A DNA stretch of 64,000 nucleotides. Origin: Pedobacter glucosidilyticus. Lineage in GTDB: Bacteria; Bacteroidota; Bacteroidia; Sphingobacteriales; Sphingobacteriaceae. The notes beneath the pieces were generated by a model. That model was not told where the DNA came from and searched no databases. It was given only the letters and a program-made list of their open reading frames with translations. The stretch is from contig NZ_DLHN01000024.1 of NCBI RefSeq assembly GCF_002483235.1, forward strand, positions 62,001 to 126,000, written 5' to 3'. Of the stretch, positions 44,497 through 53,756 are shown piece by piece. Position 1 is the stretch's first letter. The number at the start of each line of letters is the position of its first letter. The position numbers were made by a program, and so were the translations under genes.

Positions 44497-46665
44497 TTAT
44501 TTAGTCCTAATATCTAATTCATCAATGATATTTTTTGCACCGCCAAGTACATCAATACACCATAAAACAAATCTTACATCCACATTTATGGTACGTTTAT
44601 AGTTTTTGTCAAAAGCGATATCGCCACTCATGGCTTCCCAATTACCATCAAATGCCAATCCAATAAGCTCTCCCTTACCATTAATTACCGGAGAACCCGA
44701 GTTACCACCAGTAATATCATTATTACTAATGAAACCAACTGTTAAAGATCCGTTTTTACCATATCTTCCAAAGTTCTTAGCATTGTAAGCATCTATTAAA
44801 TTCTGTGGTAAATCAAACTCATCATCGCCGGGAACGTACTTTTGCATCATCCCATCTATAGAAGTTGTGGTTTGATATAAGATACCATCCTTAGGAGAAT
44901 AATTTTGGACATTACCGTATGAAATCCTCATGGTTGAGTTTGCATCAGGAAACATGAGTTTGCCCTCATTTTTCTTTAATAGGGCTTGAAGATACAAATG
45001 ATCTAGTTTAGCTTTACTTTCTTCAAACTCAGTAATGATACTTCCAAAATTAGTTTTAATATATTCTGATGGAATTAAATTTTTAGCATATTGATATCCT
45101 GGATCTTTCTCTAAAGCTTTTAAATCTGGATTATTTAAAAAAGCTCTTAAAGATTCTGGTTTAACAATCAAAGATTTTTCCCAAACCTCGTTAGCAAACT
45201 TTTTAAATGTAGCTTCTGGCGAGCCATCCCAATATTTCTCTACAATTAGCGTGATAAATTGTGGATGTTGATTTTTTGGAACATCGGTATAAAAAGCGTT
45301 CAATATTTGTGCAAATATCTTCTTATCCGCAGATTCGTTATAAACTGCTTCGTAAGCACTCACTGTTTCCTCTACCCTATCTTTAATACTCTTTAAAGCC
45401 TCGGGATTATTTTTTGCTCTTTCTAAAGCATTAACAATTGGACCTAATTGCATACCTATTTTTACCCATTCTGAAGCCATAAAACCTTCATTAATAAAAG
45501 TTCTATGTACAGCATAGGCTTCATACGCTTTATAGGTATCGCTGTACTTTTGCATTAAAGAAGCGTATTCTGGTGTATTGGCTGCCCAAGTAGTAAAACT
45601 AGCTTCTTCTTGTTGTTTTTTATCGTAAATTTTTAACCTTTTTAACTGTTCTGTTTGGCCAATAAAATATTTCCAATAATTGGCAATACGAGCATATTGA
45701 GAGGAAATTTTTAGTCTAAAAGCTACATCTTTGTCCATTTCCTCTTTCCATGCTTTTAAGCGTATATCTCTTAATTTTACTATTTCAGGAGAAACATATT
45801 CGGTAGCTAGTTTTACGCCATGAGATGTTAAAAATCTGTCTGTTCTTCCAGGGAAACCATAAACCATAGCAAAATCACCATTTTCTATACCTTTAATAGA
45901 GATAGGTAGATATTTTTTAGGCGTATATGGTTTATTATCGGCAGCATAAGCTGCTGGTTTATTATCCTTATCTGCATAAACTCTAAAAACTGAAAAATCT
46001 CCTGTATGACGTGGCCATTCCCAGTTATCTGTATCGCCACCAAATTTGCCAATAGATTGTGGTGGTGTACCCACCAATCTGATATCATTAAATTTCTCAA
46101 AAATATAAAGGAAATACTGGTTGCCTTTGTAAAAATCCCTTACAAAAGCTTCATAATTGGTTCCTTTAGTAGCTTCTGCCGCTAAACTTTTACCCACTTC
46201 CATAATTTTTGTAGCTTTTTCTTTATCAGACAAGCCCTTAGTCGCATCCATTACCTTTTGGGTAACGTCTTCCATTTTCACTAAAAAGTTTACAAAAAGA
46301 CCTGGAATTGGTTTCTCCTCGCCATAGTTTTTAGCATAAAAACCATTATCCAGAATATTATCTTGTGGTGTTGATTTTGAAGTGATGGCATCGTAACCGC
46401 AATGGTGATTGGTAAATATCAACCCGTTTTTAGAAACAATTTCTCCGGTACAAAAACCACCAAAGGAAACAATTGCATCTTTTAAACTGGCTTTATTTAT
46501 ACTATATAGGTCCTCAGGTGTTAATTTAAAACCCTGTTTTTTCATCTGATCATAATTTTTACCAATCAGCATCGGAATCCACATCCCTTCATCAGCTTTA
46601 GCTAGATTACCCAGAAGTAATAAAAAAGCAAGCGATAAAACTGCAAATAATTTGATTTTCTTCAT
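44497..46665 (-). CDS. S46 family dipeptidyl-peptidase (DPP7/DPP11-type)
   Basis: A 722-residue periplasmic serine peptidase that removes dipeptides from peptide N-termini. The start is ATG 46665, which gives a normal signal peptide (MKKIKLFAVLSLAFLLLLGN); an upstream frame extension is ignored. Catalytic residues fit the chymotrypsin-like fold: His in LIFTNHHCGYDAI, Asp in GGDTDNWEWPRHTGDF and Ser in ITGGNSGSPVING. Whether it is DPP7-like (hydrophobic) or DPP11-like (acidic) cannot be settled here. It suits the peptide-based life style of the group. The gene is single, with a TAnnTTTG box upstream. Confidence 0.92.
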   Translation of the reverse strand: MKKIKLFAVLSLAFLLLLGNLAKADEGMWIPMLIGKNYDQMKKQGFKLTPEDLYSINKASLKDAIVSFGGFCTGEIVSKNGLIFTNHHCGYDAITSKSTPQDNILDNGFYAKNYGEEKPIPGLFVNFLVKMEDVTQKVMDATKGLSDKEKATKIMEVGKSLAAEATKGTNYEAFVRDFYKGNQYFLYIFEKFNDIRLVGTPPQSIGKFGGDTDNWEWPRHTGDFSVFRVYADKDNKPAAYAADNKPYTPKKYLPISIKGIENGDFAMVYGFPGRTDRFLTSHGVKLATEYVSPEIVKLRDIRLKAWKEEMDKDVAFRLKISSQYARIANYWKYFIGQTEQLKRLKIYDKKQQEEASFTTWAANTPEYASLMQKYSDTYKAYEAYAVHRTFINEGFMASEWVKIGMQLGPIVNALERAKNNPEALKSIKDRVEETVSAYEAVYNESADKKIFAQILNAFYTDVPKNQHPQFITLIVEKYWDGSPEATFKKFANEVWEKSLIVKPESLRAFLNNPDLKALEKDPGYQYAKNLIPSEYIKTNFGSIITEFEESKAKLDHLYLQALLKKNEGKLMFPDANSTMRISYGNVQNYSPKDGILYQTTTSIDGMMQKYVPGDDEFDLPQNLIDAYNAKNFGRYGKNGSLTVGFISNNDITGGNSGSPVINGKGELIGLAFDGNWEAMSGDIAFDKNYKRTINVDVRFVLWCIDVLGGAKNIIDELDIRTK

Positions 46666-46683
46666 TTTACTAGTGTTATGATT

Positions 46684-46691
46684 CAAAATTA
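46684..46691 (-). promoter_or_regulatory. -7 box TAATTTTG of the S46 peptidase promoter
   Basis: Exact TAnnTTTG match on the minus strand, 18 nt before the ATG at 46665. No well-placed TTG at -33 is present. Confidence 0.5.
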
Positions 46692-46734
46692 ACGTTAAAA
46701 ACAAGATTGTGTTTTTTTTCATGCAATTGTTACA

Positions 46735-46769
46735 AAACAAAAAAGCCATCAGAATAATATCCTGATGGC
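46735..46769 (-). terminator. Terminator of the distal DUF4394 gene
   Basis: Stem GCCATCAG / CTGATGGC around an AATAATATC-type loop (46744-46769), with an A-rich run on the left that is the U-run on the minus strand. It ends the receptor-DUF4394 unit. Confidence 0.8.
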
Positions 46770-46792
46770 CAACCATTAAATTAAAATAAAAG

Positions 46793-48313
46793 CTAGAATC
46801 CTAAACCTAAAGCAAAACCACGTACTTGTTTAGGAAAATCAGCAATAGCAGTTGCAGTTCCGCTGTTTAAGTTTATCAAATAAAGTTTAGTTACATTACT
46901 TGATGTTAGTATAGCGTATCCAACACCAGATGTTCCGCCAATATCAAACCCGTTAGCGGCATCTACATTTACCCCCAAGCCCATACCAACACCAACCAAA
47001 GTTCCATCATTTGGCGGAATTTGTGTAAATAATCTATCACTATTAACATCAATATCAAACAGCACTGTACTGGTAGCCCCAGCAAAATTATTGGTATAAG
47101 CAGCAGCACTTACTGTTGGAGATCCTGGATTAAGCGCACCATCTGTTGCAGCAAGCGCACCATCATTAGGGTTAAGACGTAAGTTCTGTCCGGTATTACT
47201 AACTACTCTTATTCTGTCTACTGTTGGATTAAAATCAAAGCCAAATGATGTCCCTGATAAGTAAGGCAATAAAGGTGGCAAACCAACTGCAGCAGCAGCT
47301 CCACTTGCCAGATTAATGGTATATAACCTACTTCCACTACTTAATGCATACAACTGCCCATTAGCCGGACGAAAATCTATCCCTACAATATTTTCTCCAC
47401 TACCCAAGCCTGTTATAGCCTTAGTGATTAAGTTTGGATTAGCAGGATTAAAAATCAGAAGGTTATTTGTATCATCAACCGCATAAGCAACAGGCTCTGT
47501 AGGTATAGCAATGCCTACAGCATTATTGGCTAAATTTCCAAGATTAATAGTTGTACCTGTATTTACATCAACCTGATATAGGGTAGTACTAGAACCATTG
47601 GCTATGCTTGCCAAAGCAATTCCTTCTGGCGAAATATCGAAACCAGAATTTCCTGAAGAAGCTGGAATACCTAAAGACCCTACTTCAACTAAAGTACCAT
47701 CATTAGGTGGGTCTTGCTTATATAATTTCTGAGTTACTACATCTATATTAAATAAAGTAGTTGAAGTAGCCCCAGCTTTATTATTTGTGTAGGCAGATGA
47801 TGAAATAGCCACACCATTTATACCATTGATATTACCATCTACCGCTGCAACTACTCCAGTTTCTGGATGTAAACGTAAATTCTGCCCGGTGGAAGTTACT
47901 AACCTAATCCTATCTACAGTTGGATTAAAATCAAAACCTAATACATTACCTGCTATTGCCGGAGAAAAAGCACCAGCTCCAATAGCTGTTGCGGTACCTG
48001 TATTTAAATTAATAGCATAAATTCTGCTAGAACTACCCAAACCATAAAGCTGACCAGTTGCAGGTCTAAAATCTATAGCTAAAATAGTTTCTGAAGCTTG
48101 TAAACCAGAAATTGTTAGGGTATTGCCAACAGGCATTTGGGTATTATTGGCATTATATTGTACCAATTGGTTATTGCTGCTTAAAGCGTAAAAAAATACA
48201 TCTGGCTTTCTGATACCATCATCATCTTTTTTACAAGCAGCAAATAGCGTAGCTATAATTAAAAAGCAAAGTAGTTTAAGCTTAGCTGTTGGATAGTTAA
48301 CTGTTGTTGTCAT
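46793..48313 (-). CDS. DUF4394 lipoprotein, two tandem domains (distal copy)
   Basis: A 506-residue protein with a lipoprotein signal peptide (CFLIIATLFAAC, Cys about residue 26). It contains two DUF4394 domains in tandem, each with DFRPATGQLYGLGSSSRIYAIN, FGFDFNPTVDRIRLVTSTGQNLRLHP and SAYTNNKAGATSTTLFNIDV-like segments (given piecewise). The predicted fold is a beta-propeller made of such units. The function is unknown. It follows the longer DUF4394 gene and the Oar-like receptor on the same strand, with a terminator between it and the former, so the three may be a unit with reduced distal expression. Confidence 0.88.
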   Translation of the reverse strand: MTTTVNYPTAKLKLLCFLIIATLFAACKKDDDGIRKPDVFFYALSSNNQLVQYNANNTQMPVGNTLTISGLQASETILAIDFRPATGQLYGLGSSSRIYAINLNTGTATAIGAGAFSPAIAGNVLGFDFNPTVDRIRLVTSTGQNLRLHPETGVVAAVDGNINGINGVAISSSAYTNNKAGATSTTLFNIDVVTQKLYKQDPPNDGTLVEVGSLGIPASSGNSGFDISPEGIALASIANGSSTTLYQVDVNTGTTINLGNLANNAVGIAIPTEPVAYAVDDTNNLLIFNPANPNLITKAITGLGSGENIVGIDFRPANGQLYALSSGSRLYTINLASGAAAAVGLPPLLPYLSGTSFGFDFNPTVDRIRVVSNTGQNLRLNPNDGALAATDGALNPGSPTVSAAAYTNNFAGATSTVLFDIDVNSDRLFTQIPPNDGTLVGVGMGLGVNVDAANGFDIGGTSGVGYAILTSSNVTKLYLINLNSGTATAIADFPKQVRGFALGLGF

Positions 48314-48399
48314 AATAGTTCTTTTAAGGTTATTTACTAATTTTTAGAACTATTTACGAGGTTATAATGAATATGGATTTTTTTAAAAGATTTATAAAT

Positions 48400-48428
48400 A
48401 AAAAAGCCACCAGCAATAGCTAGTGGCT
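48400..48428 (-). terminator. Hairpin between the two DUF4394 genes
   Basis: Stem AGCCAC / GTGGCT with a short AT-rich loop (48405-48428) and a preceding A-run that gives a U-run on the minus strand. It lies 27 nt past the stop of the proximal DUF4394 gene. Confidence 0.7.
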
Positions 48429-48454
48429 AATATTTATGCAAAATAGATTTTATT

Positions 48455-50188
48455 TTAGAACCCTAAACCTACCGTAAAGGCTCTAACTTTTCTTGGGAAA
48501 ACTAATCCTGGTGTAGCAGAACCTAAAGATGTATTAATAGTATAAATCCTAGTTTCTGTTCCTTTGGTAAGAATAGCATACGCAGTATTACTTACAGCAC
48601 CAACATCAAAACCATTAGCAGCATCAGCAGTTACATTTAATTTCCCTACTCTTGTTACTCTTCCATTTGCCGCATCGTTAATTCTATACAAACTATCAGT
48701 AGCTGTATTCATCAAGAAGAAAACAGGATTGGTAGAAGGAACAAGATTATTATTATACGCTGTTGCAGAGAATGTTACACTATTAGATCCATTTATAGTA
48801 GCATCAATATTTGATACTAGCCCTGTTGTAGGGTTTACTCTTAAATTTTGACCTGTATTGCTAACTATTCTTATTAAATCAGCATTAGGAATAAAATCAA
48901 ATCCAAAAGAAGTACCTGATAATAATGGAACTAACGGTAAAACACCTACAGCTGTAGCAACACCAGTAGCTGGATTAATTACATAAATTCTACTAGAACT
49001 ACCTAAGCCATATAGTTGCCCATTCAATGGTCTAAAATCTAAACCTACAATGGTTTCACTTGCTTGTAAGCCAGTAATAGTTTTTGACACAGGTTCTGGT
49101 TTAGTTAAATTAAATATTAAAAGGTTATTATTAGCATCATCTATAGCATAGCCAACCGGAGCTGGAGCTATTGCTATACCTATTAAAGCTGTTGCTGCAA
49201 GTGCGTTATTTGGTGCGGGAAGAGGAATTACTCCTAAATCAATTGTTTTGCCGGTAGCCAAGTCTATTTGAAATAGGGTTGGATTACCTAGAACAGCATT
49301 AACTGCGGAGGAAGGATTAGCAGGAGGACCAGCAGAAATACCACCTACTGGTATAGCAGGAGCAGCTCCGTTTAAATTAGTAAATACAGCTAGTGCCTCT
49401 CCAGTTGGAGCAATATCAAAGCCTGCTAGAGCAGAATTTCTAAAGTTGGTAATATTGTTATTGTAGGCAGTAGAAAATGTAGAATTAGTATTAATTGTAA
49501 TAGGTCTTACACCTAGAGAACCAACCGTTGTTAAAGCACCAGTATTTGGTACTTGTTTATACAACCTTGCATTAATTAAATCCAAATTATATAACTCAGT
49601 TGTAGCGGCTCCATTTAAATTATTAGTGTAAGCAGCTTCCGCCAATACAGCATCAGAAACACCACTAATTGCACCATCGGTTGCTAATATACTTCCATCA
49701 TTAGGATTTAATCTATAATTCTGACCAGTCTTAGTAATTAGTCTTATAATGTCTAATGTTGGATCAAAATCAAAACCTGCTACTATACCTGCTGTAGTAG
49801 GTAATGCAGGAGCAAAAGGCGTTGAATTTACTGCTCTAGAATTTCCATTTAGTGGATTTAAAATATATAACCTACTTTGGTTACTTATACCATAAAGCAT
49901 CCCTGTAGCCGGACGATAATCTATTGCAATGATGCTTTCACCTGTTTGAACTCCAGTAATATTTACAGCAGCTCCAACAACCTGATTAACATTATTTGCA
50001 TTATATCTTATTAACTGTCCAGCCGGACTAGTTGTGGCATTCGTATTGGTTAAACCAACAAAAGCAATATTTGGTCTAACCCCACTTGGATTAATTGATA
50101 GTTCTTCTTCTTGCTTACAAGAAGTTATAGAACTGATGAATAAGGCGAAAAGCCCCAGTATTTTTATATCTAAATTTATCAGTTTCAT
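48455..50188 (-). CDS. DUF4394 lipoprotein, two tandem domains (proximal copy)
   Basis: A 577-residue paralogue of the gene at 46793. The start is ATG 50188 (MKLINLDIKI), not the TTG at 50215. The signal peptide ends in a lipobox (SSITSC, Cys about 23). Two DUF4394 domains are visible, the first followed by an insert of about 50 residues rich in Ala, Pro and Gly (AAPAIPVGGISAGPPANPSS). The same repeats FGFDF, RIxxTGQNxRLNP appear in both halves. It sits 36 bp downstream of the Oar-like receptor gene. Function unknown; likely an outer-surface or periplasmic partner of that receptor. Confidence 0.88.
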   Translation of the reverse strand: MKLINLDIKILGLFALFISSITSCKQEEELSINPSGVRPNIAFVGLTNTNATTSPAGQLIRYNANNVNQVVGAAVNITGVQTGESIIAIDYRPATGMLYGISNQSRLYILNPLNGNSRAVNSTPFAPALPTTAGIVAGFDFDPTLDIIRLITKTGQNYRLNPNDGSILATDGAISGVSDAVLAEAAYTNNLNGAATTELYNLDLINARLYKQVPNTGALTTVGSLGVRPITINTNSTFSTAYNNNITNFRNSALAGFDIAPTGEALAVFTNLNGAAPAIPVGGISAGPPANPSSAVNAVLGNPTLFQIDLATGKTIDLGVIPLPAPNNALAATALIGIAIAPAPVGYAIDDANNNLLIFNLTKPEPVSKTITGLQASETIVGLDFRPLNGQLYGLGSSSRIYVINPATGVATAVGVLPLVPLLSGTSFGFDFIPNADLIRIVSNTGQNLRVNPTTGLVSNIDATINGSNSVTFSATAYNNNLVPSTNPVFFLMNTATDSLYRINDAANGRVTRVGKLNVTADAANGFDVGAVSNTAYAILTKGTETRIYTINTSLGSATPGLVFPRKVRAFTVGLGF

Positions 50189-50224
50189 CTTTATTTTATT
50201 ATTGTTAATTAACAAATAGATATA

Positions 50225-53200
50225 TTAATTAAATATATACCTTAACCCAAATTGCATACTATATGTTGATGCAAAGCCAACATTATCTCTCAAAATTGTT
50301 GGAGATGGTGCATTTCCATCAAATTGTAATCTAAAAGTAGGTCTTGTTGCTCCATTTGCATCAAGTGCTGCTAAATTAGTAGGAACTAATAACTGGTTTC
50401 TAACTAAGAAATAGCGTACACCCCAGTTTCTGTTAATTAAATTACCAAAGTTTTCTACTGTAACATTAAATTGTAACGTATTTTTCTTTTTACCTACATT
50501 AACAAATAAATCTTGAAACAAGTTTAAATCTACATTATTAACCCATGGTAATAAACCACCATTACGCTCTGCATATTTACCTCTTCTAGAATTTAAGTAT
50601 TTATCTTGCTCAATTAATCTAAAGAACAAATCACTTTGTTGTTGCGCAGTATAAGTGATTGCGTTAGGTCCAGTACCAGCTGTAAAAGGAGTAAAGGTAA
50701 TTTCACTAGGATTTCTTGGAACATAAATTAAGTCGGCATTAGCGCCATCTCTGTTCATATCCAGAGAATAGGTATATGAAACCCTACCTTGGCTTGAGCC
50801 TTCATAAATTAAAGAGATTGTTGTTCCTAAATTGCGTAAATACTCCTTTTTGTAAGTAATGCCCGCAACTACTCTATCAGGTACAAAACCATTATACCCT
50901 AACTCTTTACTATTAGAGCCATTAATAGTTGGATTATTTAACCAAGATCCAGAAGGTTGATCACCACCTCCATCAAAATAGTTTTTACCCTCTTGTCTTG
51001 TATAAGCTATAAATGAAGAAAAACCTTTACTAAATTGTTTCTCTATTCTAGCAGTAATAGAATAATTATAACCTCCACTTGCATTATCTAAAACATAGGT
51101 ATTTAATGCTCCTGATTCCGTTGTACTTGGCAAACCAGCACCGCTTAATTTATTGATATACTTATCTGTATTTGAATTAGGATAAATAATTCTATTGTCA
51201 GGATAACCAGCAGTATTTAGTGGGGCAGCTTTAGTTGGATCTAAATTTGGATTTCTAAAGAAAACCTGATTAATATCATAATTGTAAATACCCTCTAAAG
51301 TACCTATTAAACCAAATGGTAACTTAACATCCATAGCTAAACTAGTTTTAAAAGCTTGCGGTGCTTTTACATTTGGTGTTAACAAAGATATTGCGTTTGG
51401 TAATGCTTGACCTGGTGTAGGTTGTGTAGCAGGTAAATAAGCATTAATATCAGGATTAAATTTTCTATTTGGTATAGGGTTAAAATTATTTTGCAATACT
51501 TCAGAAAACTGAAGTAACCCAGAATCTCCTGCCTGGCTAACAATCCAAACTTTAGGAATACCACCAGAGTAAACACCTACTGCGCCTCTAAATTGTAAAG
51601 TTCTATCACCTTTTACATCATAATTAAAACCAAACCTTGGTGATACTAATAAAGCAGAACTTGGTAAAACACCTGTGTCTAACTTTTCGCCGTTAGCAAA
51701 CGTTAATGGTGTTAGTAATGGATGGCTTAATAAATCTTGTTTATAAGTGTATAAATCTCCTCTAATACCAAAAGATAAACGTAATCTATCATTTACGGTA
51801 AAGTCATCTTGTGCGTATAAAGAATACTTAGAATCTTTAAAAGTTGGAAAAGCCTGAGCGTATCCAGGAGTTAAAGAAAAGGTTTTTGCATAACCAATTG
51901 GATCTGCATTATTTCTAAAATCATCAAAAGAATTAAAAATATAGTAGCTAGTTGCGAAACGTTGGAAACCGTTTTGTGTTGTACTTGTTTCAAACTCTAT
52001 ACCTCCTAATAAATTATGTCTCCCTATTGTAGTCTGTACATAATCTATAACATTGTAAGATTCTACGTCTCTTAAGTTACCAAAACTAAAAGGCTCGTAT
52101 CCAAAAGAAGTGAAAGGTCTTCCGTCTTTTAAAATGTCAACGAAAGGAAATAAAGAACTATTTGAAGTTCTTGGTTCGTTTTGGTTAGAGTATGAAGCTC
52201 TTAAAGTATTAGAAAATCTACCTCCACCAAAAGTAGAGTTTAATTCTGCTACTAATGAATAATAATTATTATCAGTAAAATAATTTGAATTTTCGAAAGC
52301 TAAAGCATTATTATCTGTTCTTGAACCATTTACAGGATAAGGGCTACCAATAAAAGGGTTTGTAGAATTACTCAAGAAAGATGGACTTTTACTTTCTAGC
52401 TGAGAATAACGGAGTGTAAACTTATGATCTTTATTGATATTCCAATCTAATCTACCTAATAAGTTTAAACGCTCACTTTCGAAACCATAACCATCGTATC
52501 CACCAGTTTCGTAACCATAAGTATCTCTTAAATATTGGCTTATTTCATCTAGCTCAGCTCTTGTTGGTCTATTAGCTCTTGGGTTAACTCCAAAATCAGA
52601 TGGGTCAACAGAAGCTAATCTATTTTGACCAGGTCTAGATTGCTTATCAGATTCAACACTGGCAAAGAAGAATAACTTGTTTTTGATAATAGGACCACCA
52701 AGTCTAAATCCGTAAATTTTTACATCATTAGGATTTGGTATTAATTCATCATATCCCCCCACTCTTGTACCTACATTATTTTGATTTCTAAAATAAGTAT
52801 AAGCAGAACCAGAAAATTCATTTGTTCCAGAACGTGTTGTAGCATTAACTGCCCCACCTATAAAACCAGATTGCCTAACATCTACAGGCGTAACGTTAAC
52901 AGAAATTTCACCTAAAGCGTCTAGTACAATTGGATTTGCTTGACCTCCAGGTAAATTAGTTCCTATACCAAAACTATTGTTAAAATTAGCGCCATCAACT
53001 GTGATATTATTTTGACGATAGTTACCCCCACCAATACTATTACCTTGTGCTTGTGGAGTTACTCTGGTTAAATTGTTAATACCTCTATTAATTGAAGGAA
53101 TTTCATTAATTTGTGCTGTACCAATATTTGTAACAGAGCCTGATCTGTCTGAACTTAAAATTGAGTTACCACCGGCAGTTACAACTATTTCACTTAATTC

Positions 53201-53545
53201 TGTACTCGCTTGTGATAAAGTAATATTTAAGACAAACGGTTCTCCTAGAGTTAAGAAAATATTACTTGAAGTTTTTGCTTGATAACCTACATAAGTTACT
53301 TGAACTGTGTAAGGACCGCCCGGTCTCATGTTTAGAAGGGAAAATCTACCGTCTGCATTGGTAGTAGTTGCATAAACCGTACCTGTTGGTAAGTGTGTTG
53401 CTTTTACAGTACCTCCAATAATAGTTTCTTTAGAGTCTCGCACCGTTCCAGTCATACTACTTGTCGTAATTTGCCCATAAGCCACAGACGTAACTGCCAG
53501 CATCAGAACAAACAAGTAATTTAGTGTTAGTAAATACTTCTTCAT
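50225..53545 (-). CDS. Oar-like TonB-dependent receptor
   Basis: A 1106-residue outer-membrane protein. Signal peptide about 1-24 (ending VAYG). A carboxypeptidase-regulatory-like domain (about 28-112, with GGTVKATHLPTGTVYATTTNADGRFSL) is followed by a plug domain (about 113-235, with IPSINRGINNLTRVTPQAQG) and a long beta barrel to the terminal FGLRYIFN. The pattern of N-terminal domain, plug and barrel resembles Oar of Myxococcus, known as a TonB-dependent OmpA-like secretion/adhesion receptor. No SusD partner is present. Two DUF4394 lipoprotein genes follow directly. Substrate unknown. Confidence 0.9.
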   Translation of the reverse strand: MKKYLLTLNYLFVLMLAVTSVAYGQITTSSMTGTVRDSKETIIGGTVKATHLPTGTVYATTTNADGRFSLLNMRPGGPYTVQVTYVGYQAKTSSNIFLTLGEPFVLNITLSQASTELSEIVVTAGGNSILSSDRSGSVTNIGTAQINEIPSINRGINNLTRVTPQAQGNSIGGGNYRQNNITVDGANFNNSFGIGTNLPGGQANPIVLDALGEISVNVTPVDVRQSGFIGGAVNATTRSGTNEFSGSAYTYFRNQNNVGTRVGGYDELIPNPNDVKIYGFRLGGPIIKNKLFFFASVESDKQSRPGQNRLASVDPSDFGVNPRANRPTRAELDEISQYLRDTYGYETGGYDGYGFESERLNLLGRLDWNINKDHKFTLRYSQLESKSPSFLSNSTNPFIGSPYPVNGSRTDNNALAFENSNYFTDNNYYSLVAELNSTFGGGRFSNTLRASYSNQNEPRTSNSSLFPFVDILKDGRPFTSFGYEPFSFGNLRDVESYNVIDYVQTTIGRHNLLGGIEFETSTTQNGFQRFATSYYIFNSFDDFRNNADPIGYAKTFSLTPGYAQAFPTFKDSKYSLYAQDDFTVNDRLRLSFGIRGDLYTYKQDLLSHPLLTPLTFANGEKLDTGVLPSSALLVSPRFGFNYDVKGDRTLQFRGAVGVYSGGIPKVWIVSQAGDSGLLQFSEVLQNNFNPIPNRKFNPDINAYLPATQPTPGQALPNAISLLTPNVKAPQAFKTSLAMDVKLPFGLIGTLEGIYNYDINQVFFRNPNLDPTKAAPLNTAGYPDNRIIYPNSNTDKYINKLSGAGLPSTTESGALNTYVLDNASGGYNYSITARIEKQFSKGFSSFIAYTRQEGKNYFDGGGDQPSGSWLNNPTINGSNSKELGYNGFVPDRVVAGITYKKEYLRNLGTTISLIYEGSSQGRVSYTYSLDMNRDGANADLIYVPRNPSEITFTPFTAGTGPNAITYTAQQQSDLFFRLIEQDKYLNSRRGKYAERNGGLLPWVNNVDLNLFQDLFVNVGKKKNTLQFNVTVENFGNLINRNWGVRYFLVRNQLLVPTNLAALDANGATRPTFRLQFDGNAPSPTILRDNVGFASTYSMQFGLRYIFN

Positions 53546-53573
53546 AAATTAATAAGTTAGTGTTAATTGTCAA

Positions 53574-53581
53574 CAAAGATA
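53574..53581 (-). promoter_or_regulatory. -7 box TATCTTTG of the Oar-like receptor operon
   Basis: Exact TAnnTTTG match on the minus strand, 28 nt before the ATG at 53545. No -33 TTTG is seen at the right distance. Confidence 0.55.
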
Positions 53582-53756
53582 AGTTGAAGAAATCACATTG
53601 CATTAACATTTACATTAAATTAATGTTAAATCCACAAAGAATTTATTAACATTTTACAAATATCACATCTTAAATAAAGCTAAATGCGTTTGGATGTGAA
53701 TACTTATCTCCCCTTTTAGATTATTTTCTTAAATTCGAAGCCAAATTTAAATAGAT

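Noticed and set aside
46666..46776. 37-residue extension of the S46 peptidase
   Set aside because: It would precede a complete signal peptide and covers the promoter region; ATG 46665 is the normal start.
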